From JBBRZF01 sp038236965 (GTDB lineage: Bacteria > Acidobacteriota > Terriglobia > Terriglobales > Acidobacteriaceae), in assembly GCA_038236965.1 (NCBI GenBank), contig JBBRZF010000130.1, forward strand, positions 1-9,970: a DNA stretch of 9,970 nt. The letters run 5' to 3'. This document shows, piece after piece, positions 1 through 7,600 of the stretch. The notes below the pieces were generated by a model that did no database searches, was not told where the DNA came from, and saw only the letters and a list, made by a program, of their open reading frames with translations. How positions within the stretch are numbered: the first letter of the stretch is position 1; each line of letters begins with the position of its first letter. The position numbers and the translations under genes are program-made.

Positions 1-81
1 AAGATGTGTTTCATAGCTCGTTCCGTAAATTTTCCGGTCAACATCGAACCCATTATCGAGCGAGTGTTCATCGCGAAGTGA
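1..81 (+). CDS. Possible C-terminal tail of an unrecognised gene (partial)
   Basis: Frame 1 is open from the window edge to a TGA at 79-81 and would encode the last 26 residues of a protein, ending ...ERVFIAK. Of the other two plus-strand frames, one stops almost at once and the other runs on into the hemerythrin gene, so this is the only plausible end for an incoming plus-strand gene. It would converge on the hemerythrin gene, with only 7 bases between the two stop codons and a small GC hairpin there. I do not recognise a family from this short tail. It could be chance open frame. Confidence 0.3.
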   Translation, partial: KMCFIARSVNFPVNIEPIIERVFIAK

Positions 82-96
82 GGCTCGGTCAGAGCC
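82..96. terminator. Small hairpin between convergent gene ends
   Basis: GGCTC (82-86) pairs perfectly with GAGCC (92-96) across a five-base loop, and the hemerythrin stop codon lies in the loop region. The site sits where a minus-strand gene and a possible plus-strand gene end. No T-tract follows on either strand, so it is at best a weak or bidirectional terminator, and a stem this short may be chance. Confidence 0.2.
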
Positions 97-547
97 CGAA
101 GTTGGATGCGTCCGGTTGAGTATTCAAGTCGACGTGCGCGACGGGCGCGTGTTGCGTGGCGAAGTAATTTGCGTAACCCTGGTCGGCGTTCATGACGTGT
201 TCCGTAAGCCAGCGGATCAGGAAATTAACTACATCGATGGTGAAGTGATTCTTGCCGGCGCGGTAGTTGTCCTGAAAGCTGCGGAGTTCGGCACTAAGTT
301 TGGCATGCTGCTCGACATGGACCTGAGTGCCGGGATAGTCATAAAACTTCATCACCGCCTCTTCGGCCGCAAAGTGCTGCTTTGTGTATTCGAATAGCGT
401 TTCGAAAACTTCCTCCATCATCCTCTGGCCCTGACCTTTGCGAACGGCGCCATGCAGTTCGTTCAAAAGTTCGAAGAGTGTCTGGTGCGCCCGGTCGAGT
501 TGCTCGATTCCTACGCTGTATTTCGGCTTCCATTCGATAAGTGCCAC
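89..547 (-). CDS. Bacteriohemerythrin (single-domain di-iron O2-binding protein)
   Basis: The 152-residue protein is a complete single-domain bacteriohemerythrin, a cytoplasmic four-helix bundle that binds O2 (or NO) at a non-heme di-iron centre. All seven family iron ligands are visible in the expected spacing: H21, H58 and E62 (HxxxE), H77 and H81 (HxxxH), and H117 and D122 (HxxxxD). The N-terminus (MALIEW...YSVGIEQLDRAHQ) matches the family entry motif, which supports the GTG start at 547. An AGAGG ribosome-binding site lies six bases upstream of that start. There is no signal peptide or fused signalling domain; the tail after about residue 130 is polar and probably flexible. The gene is divergent from the sigma factor gene. 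Family knowledge suggests O2 storage, sensing or delivery; the exact role here is unknown. Confidence 0.95.
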   Translation of the reverse strand: MALIEWKPKYSVGIEQLDRAHQTLFELLNELHGAVRKGQGQRMMEEVFETLFEYTKQHFAAEEAVMKFYDYPGTQVHVEQHAKLSAELRSFQDNYRAGKNHFTIDVVNFLIRWLTEHVMNADQGYANYFATQHAPVAHVDLNTQPDASNFGL

Positions 548-553
548 GGACGA

Positions 554-558
554 CCTCT
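554..558 (-). promoter_or_regulatory. Ribosome-binding site fixing the GTG start of the hemerythrin
   Basis: Read on the minus strand, AGAGG (558 to 554) lies six bases before the GTG at 547-545. This is ideal Shine-Dalgarno spacing and supports a GTG start for a gene that has no nearby upstream ATG in a family-consistent position. Confidence 0.65.
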
Positions 559-690
559 TGGACTTGCGCTAGGCGAAATCTGCTTCCGACTGTCCTATCG
601 GCTGCCGAAGAAAAGTCTTCATTGCACATATTGCCGTTCACTTCGCCCATCTCCAGCCAAGTCGCCGCGCCGCGCTGCTGGCGGTTGCTC

Positions 691-713
691 ACCGGCGGCA
701 ATCGCTCTCCGGT
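691..713. repeat. Inverted repeat ACCGG-N13-CCGGT in the divergent intergenic region
   Basis: Two five-base arms (691-695 and 709-713) form a perfect dyad about 55 bp upstream of the sigma factor start, in the 221-bp gap shared with the divergent hemerythrin gene. The arm spacing would suit a dimeric regulator or a pair of promoter elements, but five-base arms occur by chance in GC-rich DNA. I see no recognised operator family. Confidence 0.15.
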
Positions 714-756
714 AAATGCGGCGCTTGATATCCGCGCCCAGCGCCCGTTCTTGCGG

Positions 757-762
757 TACGAT
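757..762 (+). promoter_or_regulatory. Candidate -10 element (TACGAT) for the sigma factor gene
   Basis: TACGAT lies so that transcription would begin about seven bases downstream, at or next to the ATG at 769. No convincing -35 element is found at 16-18 bp spacing and no Shine-Dalgarno precedes 769. If the element is real, the mRNA would be leaderless or translation would begin at the second ATG (781). Confidence 0.25.
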
Positions 763-768
763 TGGTGT

Positions 769-1635
769 ATGCGAGCGGACATGGACAAGGCGCTTGCCGC
801 CTTGCGCGGTGGCGATGTAGAGGGCGGGCTGATGCAGCTCGAACGCGCCGTCCTGTCGTTCGGCTACAAGGTTTGCGGACATCGCGAAGACGCGGAAGAC
901 ACCGCACAAGAGGTTCTCCTCAAGGTACTTCCGCACGCCGCGAAGTTCGAAAACGGCAAAGCCTTTGGCGTCTGGCTTTACACGGTGGCTCGGAATGCGT
1001 GCCTGATGAGCCGTCGCCGGAGTAAGTTTGCTCCTCGCGAGCATCTTGCCCTGGAGGAACTGATGCCCGATGGCGAGGAACTGGCCGCGCTGGCAACGTC
1101 GCGCGAATCAAGTCCGGAAAGCTCCGTCCTGCGCGCGGAAAACGCGGAGCACGTGCGCGCCGCGCTCGACCACCTGCCTACGAATCATCGCCTCATCCTC
1201 ATACTGCACGACATGGAAGGACTCGACCACGACGAGGTTGCGTCTGTTACCGGCCTTCGCGCCGGGACCGTGCGCGTGCGGCTTCATCGGGCGAGATTGG
1301 CCTTGCGAAAGGAACTTGCCCGCACCGAGTTGAGATTCAAGACTAGGTCGGCAGAGACTTCGGCAAAAAAGCCGCGGCGATGTCGCGCTGTCTTCGCCGC
1401 GCTTTCCGATTATCTGGATGAAACGGTCGATACCGAGTTGTGCGATCGCATCGAAAAGCACTTGGCGGGATGCGCTCCGTGCGAGACCTTTCTCGCGGAC
1501 CTGGAACGCGCGGTTGCGCGATGCCGCGAGTTTAAGGGCGGCGAATGCGACCGGTCAGGCGCGCTGCGCGAGCAATTGGTCGAGGAATATCGCAAGGTGT
1601 TTGCTGCCGCACAGCAGGCCGCCGCTAAATCTTGA
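769..1635 (+). CDS. ECF-type RNA polymerase sigma factor with C-terminal anti-sigma-like zinc domain
   Basis: The 288-residue product combines an ECF (group 4) sigma factor with a zinc-binding anti-sigma-like domain. Region 2 is at about residues 22-84, with the typical DAEDTAQEVLLKV helix and the FGVWLYTVARN segment. Region 4 is at about 136-183, with LPTNHRLILILHDMEGL followed by a helix-turn-helix. Beyond the usual ECF length of about 190 residues, positions 205-250 resemble zf-HC2/ZAS domains: C205, a YLDETVD stretch, then H231-x3-C235-x2-C238. A helical tail ends the protein. The open frame continues upstream to 541, but that part is low-complexity Arg/Ser/Pro sequence without family features, so I start at 769; 781 (ATG with weak GAG upstream) is a real alternative. 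No separate anti-sigma gene follows, which suggests control in cis through the zinc-cysteine domain (inference). Confidence 0.88.
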   Translation: MRADMDKALAALRGGDVEGGLMQLERAVLSFGYKVCGHREDAEDTAQEVLLKVLPHAAKFENGKAFGVWLYTVARNACLMSRRRSKFAPREHLALEELMPDGEELAALATSRESSPESSVLRAENAEHVRAALDHLPTNHRLILILHDMEGLDHDEVASVTGLRAGTVRVRLHRARLALRKELARTELRFKTRSAETSAKKPRRCRAVFAALSDYLDETVDTELCDRIEKHLAGCAPCETFLADLERAVARCREFKGGECDRSGALREQLVEEYRKVFAAAQQAAAKS

Positions 1636-1681
1636 GCAAGCAATTCATATTCATTCCCGAATGTGGAAGCTATACCGGCGC

Positions 1682-1697
1682 TGAGCAAATTAGCTCA
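1682..1697. repeat. Palindromic site TGAGC-N6-GCTCA upstream of the efflux operon
   Basis: A perfect five-base dyad with an AT-rich six-base centre (AAATTA) lies about 70 bp before the OsmC start, in the 130-bp gap after the sigma factor gene. The position and A/T core would suit a regulator operator or a sigma-factor recognition region for the operon. No match to a named operator is claimed, and chance is possible. Confidence 0.25.
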
Positions 1698-1755
1698 CTG
1701 TAACAAAATCCCACACTTTAGCATTCCTCTTGTAGGCTCGAACGGGCATTCATCG

Positions 1756-1761
1756 AGAGGA
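1756..1761 (+). promoter_or_regulatory. Strong ribosome-binding site of the OsmC gene
   Basis: AGAGGA ends four bases before the ATG at 1766. It is a good Shine-Dalgarno sequence and marks the translation start of the first gene of the operon. Confidence 0.6.
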
Positions 1762-1765
1762 AGTC

Positions 1766-2206
1766 ATGATAGAAGCAAAAGTCACACTGACACAGGCAAG
1801 CGGCAGCGGACGCCAGTTCGTTGCGACCAGCGGTACGGGGCACCATCTCCTGATCGACGACGCAGCAGGCAATTCGGGCGCGAAGCCGATCGAGTTGGTC
1901 GCGGTTGCGTTGGCCGGATGCACCGCGTTCGACGTCATCAACATTCTTCGCAAAAAAAGGCAGCAGGTCACGGCTTATGAAGTCCACTGCGAGGCCGACC
2001 AGAAGAGCGATCCGCCACAGGTCTTCACCGAAGTCCGCATACGGCACGTCGTGACCGGAGTGAACGTTTCCGAACTGGCGGTGGAAGAGGCAATCCGTCT
2101 CTCGGAAGAAAAATATTGCTCGGTGGGGGCGATGGTGACGGCGAGTGGCGCGACCTTGCACACCACTTTCGAGATCGTGCCTGTGCTTGACCTGGCAGCG
2201 AGGTAG
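1766..2206 (+). CDS. OsmC/Ohr-fold protein, YhfA-like
   Basis: This 146-residue protein belongs to the OsmC superfamily, closest in style to the YhfA branch. It has the two redox-type cysteines of the superfamily: C52 in the LAGCTAFDV helix and C118 in EEKYCSVGAM. Upstream charged residues that line the active site in relatives are plausible at R16 and E43. The family includes thiol-dependent hydroperoxide reductases (Ohr, OsmC); the YhfA branch has no firmly established substrate, so peroxidase activity is inference. Length is normal for the family, there is no signal peptide, and a cytoplasmic location is expected. It is the first gene of the operon, and its TAG stop lies two bases before the ATG of the TolC-family gene. 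Its co-transcription with an RND pump links the pump to redox or thiol stress. Confidence 0.92.
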   Translation: MIEAKVTLTQASGSGRQFVATSGTGHHLLIDDAAGNSGAKPIELVAVALAGCTAFDVINILRKKRQQVTAYEVHCEADQKSDPPQVFTEVRIRHVVTGVNVSELAVEEAIRLSEEKYCSVGAMVTASGATLHTTFEIVPVLDLAAR

Positions 2207-2208
2207 TG

Positions 2209-3561
2209 ATGAGAATGCGGACCGCAGTTAGCGCGTTTCTGCTGTTGTTGTCGTTGCCCCTTGTGGCTGCGGCGCAAACACTGACGCTCGCGAAAGCCGT
2301 CGAGATCGCGCTCGAAAAAAACCCGACCCGCAAAGTTGCTCTGGCCGATACACGCATCGCCGAGGCCGGCGTGGCAGAAACGCGGGCCCTATGGTTCCCG
2401 CAGGTCATGTTTTCGGAAACGGCCACCCGTGGCAACGATCCGGTTTACGTCTTCGGAACAAAGCTACGGCAGCAACGATTTGCAACGAGCGACTTCGCTC
2501 TCAACCGGTTGAACACTCCGACGCCACTTGGCAACTTCACTTCGAAATTCTCGGGCCAGTGGAGAATCTTCAATTCGCTGCAAACTTATCGCACGGTGAA
2601 GCGCGCAAAGTTGATGAGCGAGGCGGCGAGCAAGCAACTGGAACGGGCTGATCAGGAATTGATTGCACGGGTGGTGCAGGCGTATTACGGGCTGCTGCTG
2701 GCGCGAAAGCAATTGACTGTGGCCGAAGACTCGTTGAAGACGGCGCAATCCATCGAGGAGCGAAGTGGAACGCGCGTGGGCGCTGGAGTGGCAGTGGGAG
2801 CGGACCTGCTGAGCGCGCAAGTGCTGTCGGCATCGCGCAAACAGGAGTTGATTCGTGCGCGGAATGCTTTGTCGCTGGCACAGTCGCAACTCTCCCTGGT
2901 TATGGGGTTGGGCAGCGACGCAACCAGCGAATTGGTGGATGTATCAGCGGATGCGCAATTTCCGGACTCCGCGCCCGGCGATCTTGAGCGTACTGCGCTG
3001 GAGCATCGTCCTGACCTGCTCCGCATTCGCAAAGAAGAGTCCGCGCAACAGCAAGCTGTGGCGGCGGCGAGATCTAATTTTGGGCCGCGCCTGGATGTGA
3101 TCGGGTCGTGGCAGACGGACAGTCCTTCGCTGGGTTGGAACGGCGGCAACAACTGGATGGGCGGAGTTGAATTGCAGCTCGACCTGTTTACCGGCGGCGC
3201 AAAAATGGCGCGAGTAAAGCACGAACGCGCAACGGCAGAACGCGTTGCCGCCCTGCGCACGGCGGCAGAAGACAGTGTGCGACTGGAAGTGCGGCGCGCT
3301 TATTACGACTTCGATGCCTCGCGCCAGCAGGTGGAAGTTGCAAAGGCGGCCGTCTCGCAAGCGGAAGAAAGCCTGCGCATCCTGCGCAATCGCTATGAGA
3401 GCGGGCTGAGCACGGTGACCGACCTTCTGCGAGTGGAAGAGGCGGCGCACGGCGCGCAAACAGGCTATTGGGACGCGGTCTATCGGGTTCGAATGAGCTA
3501 CATGAATCTGGAATTTGCGACGGGAACTTTGAGCGCGAACTCGCAGGCGGTGACGCAATGA
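2209..3561 (+). CDS. TolC-family outer-membrane efflux channel
   Basis: A 450-residue outer-membrane efflux protein, the exit duct of a tripartite RND pump. Residues 1-22 form a signal peptide (MRMRTA, a Leu-rich core, then AAAQT with cleavage near residue 22). Two tandem OEP repeats follow. Repeat one spans about 24-235 and includes ALEKNPTRKVALADTRIAEA; repeat two spans about 260-440 and includes EHRPDLLRIRKEESAQQQAVAAARSNFGP and a matching coiled-coil segment YESGLSTVTDLLRVEEA. There is no lipobox cysteine, unlike OprM/NodT lipoproteins. I chose the ATG at 2209 because GAGG lies five bases upstream. A GTG at 2206 that overlaps the TAG stop of the OsmC gene, or an ATG at 2215, are alternatives. 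The stop overlaps the start of the adaptor gene (ATGA), which indicates translational coupling. Substrate cannot be read from this subunit. Confidence 0.93.
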   Translation: MRMRTAVSAFLLLLSLPLVAAAQTLTLAKAVEIALEKNPTRKVALADTRIAEAGVAETRALWFPQVMFSETATRGNDPVYVFGTKLRQQRFATSDFALNRLNTPTPLGNFTSKFSGQWRIFNSLQTYRTVKRAKLMSEAASKQLERADQELIARVVQAYYGLLLARKQLTVAEDSLKTAQSIEERSGTRVGAGVAVGADLLSAQVLSASRKQELIRARNALSLAQSQLSLVMGLGSDATSELVDVSADAQFPDSAPGDLERTALEHRPDLLRIRKEESAQQQAVAAARSNFGPRLDVIGSWQTDSPSLGWNGGNNWMGGVELQLDLFTGGAKMARVKHERATAERVAALRTAAEDSVRLEVRRAYYDFDASRQQVEVAKAAVSQAEESLRILRNRYESGLSTVTDLLRVEEAAHGAQTGYWDAVYRVRMSYMNLEFATGTLSANSQAVTQ

Positions 3562-4676
3562 ACAAGATAAGCAAAGGCAGTTTGGGATTTGCCTTGATGA
3601 CAATGGTGCTCTCCTTAGGATGCAGCAGTGAGAAACCTGCATCCGCCCCCACACCGGAAATCGTTCGCGATGTGCCCGTCGCTGCGGCACAACGCACGAA
3701 AGTACCAGCGAATTACGAAGCGATGGGGACGGTGCGCGCGGTGCAAACGGCGCAAGTTGCGTCGCAGATCATGGGCAACCTTGTGCGGGTGAATGCGCGG
3801 GAAGGCGACCGCGTTCATCGCGGACAAGTGTTGGCCGTTGTGGACGGCGCGCAGATGCGTGCCGGAGTGGAAGGTGCGACTGCCGGAGTGAATGCGTCGC
3901 AGCAGGCGATTGCTGCAGCGGAATCCGACTACGCGCTGGCAGAGTCAACGCAGCAGCGTTACCAGTCGTTGTTCGACAAGAAGTCGGTAAGCCCGCAGGA
4001 ATTCGACGAAGTGAAATCGCGATTTGCCTCGGCAAAGGCTCGCCGGGATGCCGCGCTGGCTGGGCGTTCGCAAGCAGAGTCCGGATTGTCGCAGGCACGA
4101 AACTCGCAGGGCTTCACGCAGATCCGCGCGCCCTTCGATGGTGTGGTTGCGGCGAAGCTTGCCGAGACCGGGGCATTGGCCGTGCCTGGAACTCCCATAT
4201 TCGTTGTCGAAGATACGAGCCGCTTCCGTCTCGAAGTCACGGTTGATGAGTCGGCCTTGGGTGCGGTACGGATCGGCGCACCGGTTGCCGTATCGGTGGA
4301 CGCATTCGGCAACGAGACAGTGAAGGGAAAAATAGTCCAGATCGTTCCCGCCGCCGATGCGGCAAGCCGCACATTTGTGGTGAAGATCGATCTGCCAACC
4401 GATGCGCGCATGCGTTCTGGACTTTTTGGGCGCGCGCGCTTCGCCCTAGGCGAGCGGGAATCGCTGACCGTGCCGCAGACCGCCTTGGTGCAGCGCGGCA
4501 CGATGCAAGGCGTTTACGTGTTGGGAGATAACCAGGTCGCCACTTTGCGATACGTGACACTCGGACGAGCGAATGGCGTTGCGGTTGAAGTTCTTTCCGG
4601 ACTCGAGCAGGGCGATCGATTCGTGACCGCGCCCGGCAGTCGCGAACTGAACGGCAAGAAACTCGAGGTGCGCTGA
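3558..4676 (+). CDS. RND efflux periplasmic adaptor (membrane fusion protein), lipoprotein
   Basis: The 372-residue adaptor bridges the RND permease and the TolC-type channel. The N-terminus is a lipoprotein signal: a hydrophobic stretch then LSLGC with C22 as the probable acylated residue (Ser at -3 is not ideal) and Ser at +2. The domain order is typical of HlyD/AcrA-type adaptors: N-terminal half of the lipoyl domain (about 64-96, VRVNAREGDRVHRGQVLAVVD), an alpha-helical hairpin (about 100-182), the second lipoyl half (QIRAPFDGVVAAKLAETG, about 188-205), a beta-barrel (about 215-295) and the membrane-proximal domain. The open frame extends upstream to 3468, but the ATG at 3558 overlaps the preceding stop and immediately precedes the lipoprotein signal, so it is the start. 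I see no His/Met-rich metal-binding N-terminus, which argues mildly against a CusB-like role. Confidence 0.94.
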   Translation: MNKISKGSLGFALMTMVLSLGCSSEKPASAPTPEIVRDVPVAAAQRTKVPANYEAMGTVRAVQTAQVASQIMGNLVRVNAREGDRVHRGQVLAVVDGAQMRAGVEGATAGVNASQQAIAAAESDYALAESTQQRYQSLFDKKSVSPQEFDEVKSRFASAKARRDAALAGRSQAESGLSQARNSQGFTQIRAPFDGVVAAKLAETGALAVPGTPIFVVEDTSRFRLEVTVDESALGAVRIGAPVAVSVDAFGNETVKGKIVQIVPAADAASRTFVVKIDLPTDARMRSGLFGRARFALGERESLTVPQTALVQRGTMQGVYVLGDNQVATLRYVTLGRANGVAVEVLSGLEQGDRFVTAPGSRELNGKKLEVR

Positions 4677-7600
4677 TGGCCGAGTTGGATAGGCATAGCA
4701 GATTGCGAGCCGCCGGCAGGCTCGCGCAAGCCTTCATCGACTCCAAGTTGACGCCGTTGGTGATTGTCTCGGCGCTGCTGCTCGGAATCTTTGCGACCCT
4801 GCGTACTCCTCGCGAAGAAGAGCCACAAATCGTTGTTCCCATGCTTGATGTATTGGTCTCGATGCCGGGTGCGTCGCCGACCGAGGTGCAGGAGCGCGCA
4901 TCCGTGCCCATCGAACGCCTGCTGCGCGAAGTACCGGGCGTGGAATACATCTACACCATCTCGCATCCGGGCGCGGCGATGATCGTGGTACGCTTCGAAG
5001 TCGGCACCAAGGAAGAAGACGCGATCGTCAAGACGTACAACAAACTCTATTCGAATTTTGATCGCATTCCGCCGGGAGTCTCGCAACCCATCATCAAGCC
5101 GCGATCGATTGACGATGTGCCTGTGCTGGCGTTGACGCTCTGGGGCAAGGGGCATTCCGCCTACGAACTGCGGCAGGTCGCGGCCGAGTTGCAGAACTCC
5201 ATCAAGCAGGTGGACGACGTTTCCGAGACGCAGATCATCGGCGGCCTTTCGCGGCAGGTACGCGTGGTGTTGGATACGCAGCGGCTTGCCGCCTATGGCA
5301 TGTCTCCGGCTGCGGTCGTCGCGCAATTGCAACAGGCGAACGAGCGCATACGCGCAGGAAGTTTCGCGGCAGACAATCGCGAGTTCGAGGTGGAGGCCGG
5401 AAAGTTCCTCACCTCTGCAAGTGAGTTGCAGCAGATCGTCGTCGGAGTGCGACAGGGTCGCCCGATCTATCTGAAGGACGTTGCGCAGCAGATCATCGAT
5501 GGACCTGCCGAGCCCGACGCGTATGTTTTGTTCGGCGAGGGTGCGGGAGCAGCGCATCAGTCTGTCGCCGGTGATGCCGAGGCCGTGACTATCACTGTGG
5601 CCAAGCGTAAGGGAACTAACGCTACCGTGGTTGCCGGCAAGGTATTGCAGCGCGTCGATGAGATGAAGCGCAACGTAGTCCCGGCCGACATGACCGTCAC
5701 GGTAACGCGCAATTACGGAAAGACAGCGAAAGAAAAGTCCGACGAACTACTCGAGCATCTGCTGATCGCAACACTTTCAGTGACGTTGCTGATCGGTCTG
5801 GCGCTGGGATGGCGCGAATCGGGCGTGGTGCTGGTTGCAATCCCGGTAACGCTGGCGTTGACGCTCTTCATCTTCTACTTCTTCGGATACACGCTGAATC
5901 GCGTGACGCTGTTTGCGCTTATTTTTTCCATTGGCATCCTGGTGGACGACGCCATCGTAGTAGTGGAAAACATCGTGCGTCATTTCCGCCTGCCGCAGAA
6001 CCATGGCCGTTCGTTGCCGCAGGTCGCGGTGGAAGCGGTGGACGAGGTCGGCAATCCGACGATTCTCGCGACGTTTGCAGTTATCGCGGCAATCCTTCCA
6101 ATGGCTTTTGTGCGCGGATTGATGGGCCCCTACATGCGCCCCATCCCCGTTGGCGCATCTGCGGCGATGATCTTCTCCCTGCTCGTCGCATTCGTGGTTT
6201 CGCCGTGGGCCGCTCTGAGGCTATTGCGCCACTACGCCGACGCTCCCGCGGGCGAACACGAGAAGGAAGGTTGGACGACGAAACTCTATCGCCGCATCAT
6301 GACGCCGCTCATCGAGCATAGTGCGCGGCGCTGGCAGTTCCTCGGCGTAGTCGTCGTCCTACTATTGCTCGCCTGTTCGCTGGTGGCGTTCAAACTCGTG
6401 CGTGTGAAGATGCTGCCGTTTGATAACAAGAGCGAGTTTCAGGTCATCATCGACATGCCGAACGGCACGCCACTGGAACAAACGACCCGAGTGGCGCAAG
6501 AACTCGGGCAGGTATTGGCTCGCGATCCGGAGGTGGAGAACTTTCAGATTTATTCCGGCACGGCAGGACCCCACAACTTCAATGGATTGGTGCGGCATTA
6601 TTTCCTGCGTTCGGGCGCAAACGTCGCTGACATCCAGGTGAATCTGCGCGACCGTCATCGGCGCAAGGTGCAGAGTCACGAGATTGCGAAGCGCTTGCGT
6701 CCGCAGTTGATCGCGATCGGCAACAAGTATGGCGCGCGATTGAAAGTGGCGGAGGTGCCGCCCGGGCCTCCCGTGCTGCAAACGTTGGTTGCCGAAGTTT
6801 ACGGCACAGACTACAAACAGCAGATTGAAGTGGCCAAGCAGATCAAGGGGATATTCCAGTCCACGCCGGGAGTTGTGGACGTTGACTGGTACGTGGAAGA
6901 TCCGCAGAAAAAGTTTGAGATGCAAGTCGATCTGGACAAGGCAGCATTGCATGGTGTCTCCGCTGCCGACGTCACGCGCACCATGAACATCGCGCTGGGC
7001 GGCGCTACGGCTGGATTGCTGCATGCCGATTCTCGCGAGGATGTGCCCATACGGGTGCAACTGGCGCGTCCCGTGCGCAGCGGCATGGATGCTCTCCAAA
7101 GTTTGCGAGTGCCCGCCTCGGGCGGAACCATGGTGTCGTTGGGAGAAGTGACGCAGACCCGCGAGACCACCATCAACACGAGTCTCTATCGCAAGAACCT
7201 GCGCCCCGTCGTGTACGTGACGGGTGATGTTGCCGGTGGCGAAGAGAGTCCTGTCTATGCAATCGAAAAAATGGGCGCGGCCATCGACAAACTCAAACTG
7301 CCGGACGGCTACGGCGTGAAGCAATACACGGCCACGCTGCCTGACGAGCACGACCGTGTCGCCATGAAGTGGGATGGCGAGTGGCACATCACCTATGAGG
7401 TCTTCCGCGACCTCGGCCTCGCCTTCGCTGCCGTGCTTGTGCTGATCTACGTGCTGGTGGTGGGCTGGTTCAAATCCTTCATCACTCCGCTGGTGATCAT
7501 GGCGCCGATTCCGCTGACGCTGGTCGGCATCCTTCCGGCACACGCCCTGATGGGTGCATTCTTCACCGCGACTTCCATGATCGGATTCATAGCAGGCGCG

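Noticed and set aside
607..620. GAAGA-AAAG-TCTTC hairpin as a terminator
   Set aside because: The stem is only five base pairs with mixed composition, there is no T-tract, and it lies in a promoter region, not after a gene.
541..768. Upstream extension of the sigma factor frame
   Set aside because: The added 76 residues have Ser/Arg/Pro-rich composition with no family match, and they would fill the divergent promoter region. The ECF fold begins after 769.
3468..3557. Upstream extension of the adaptor frame
   Set aside because: It lies wholly inside the TolC gene in another frame and would bury the lipoprotein signal peptide. The ATG at 3558 with ATGA overlap is better.
4514..5557. Minus-strand open frame (347 residues) opposite the adaptor end and permease start
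   Set aside because: It overlaps two well-supported genes, has no recognisable motif, and has typical antisense composition.
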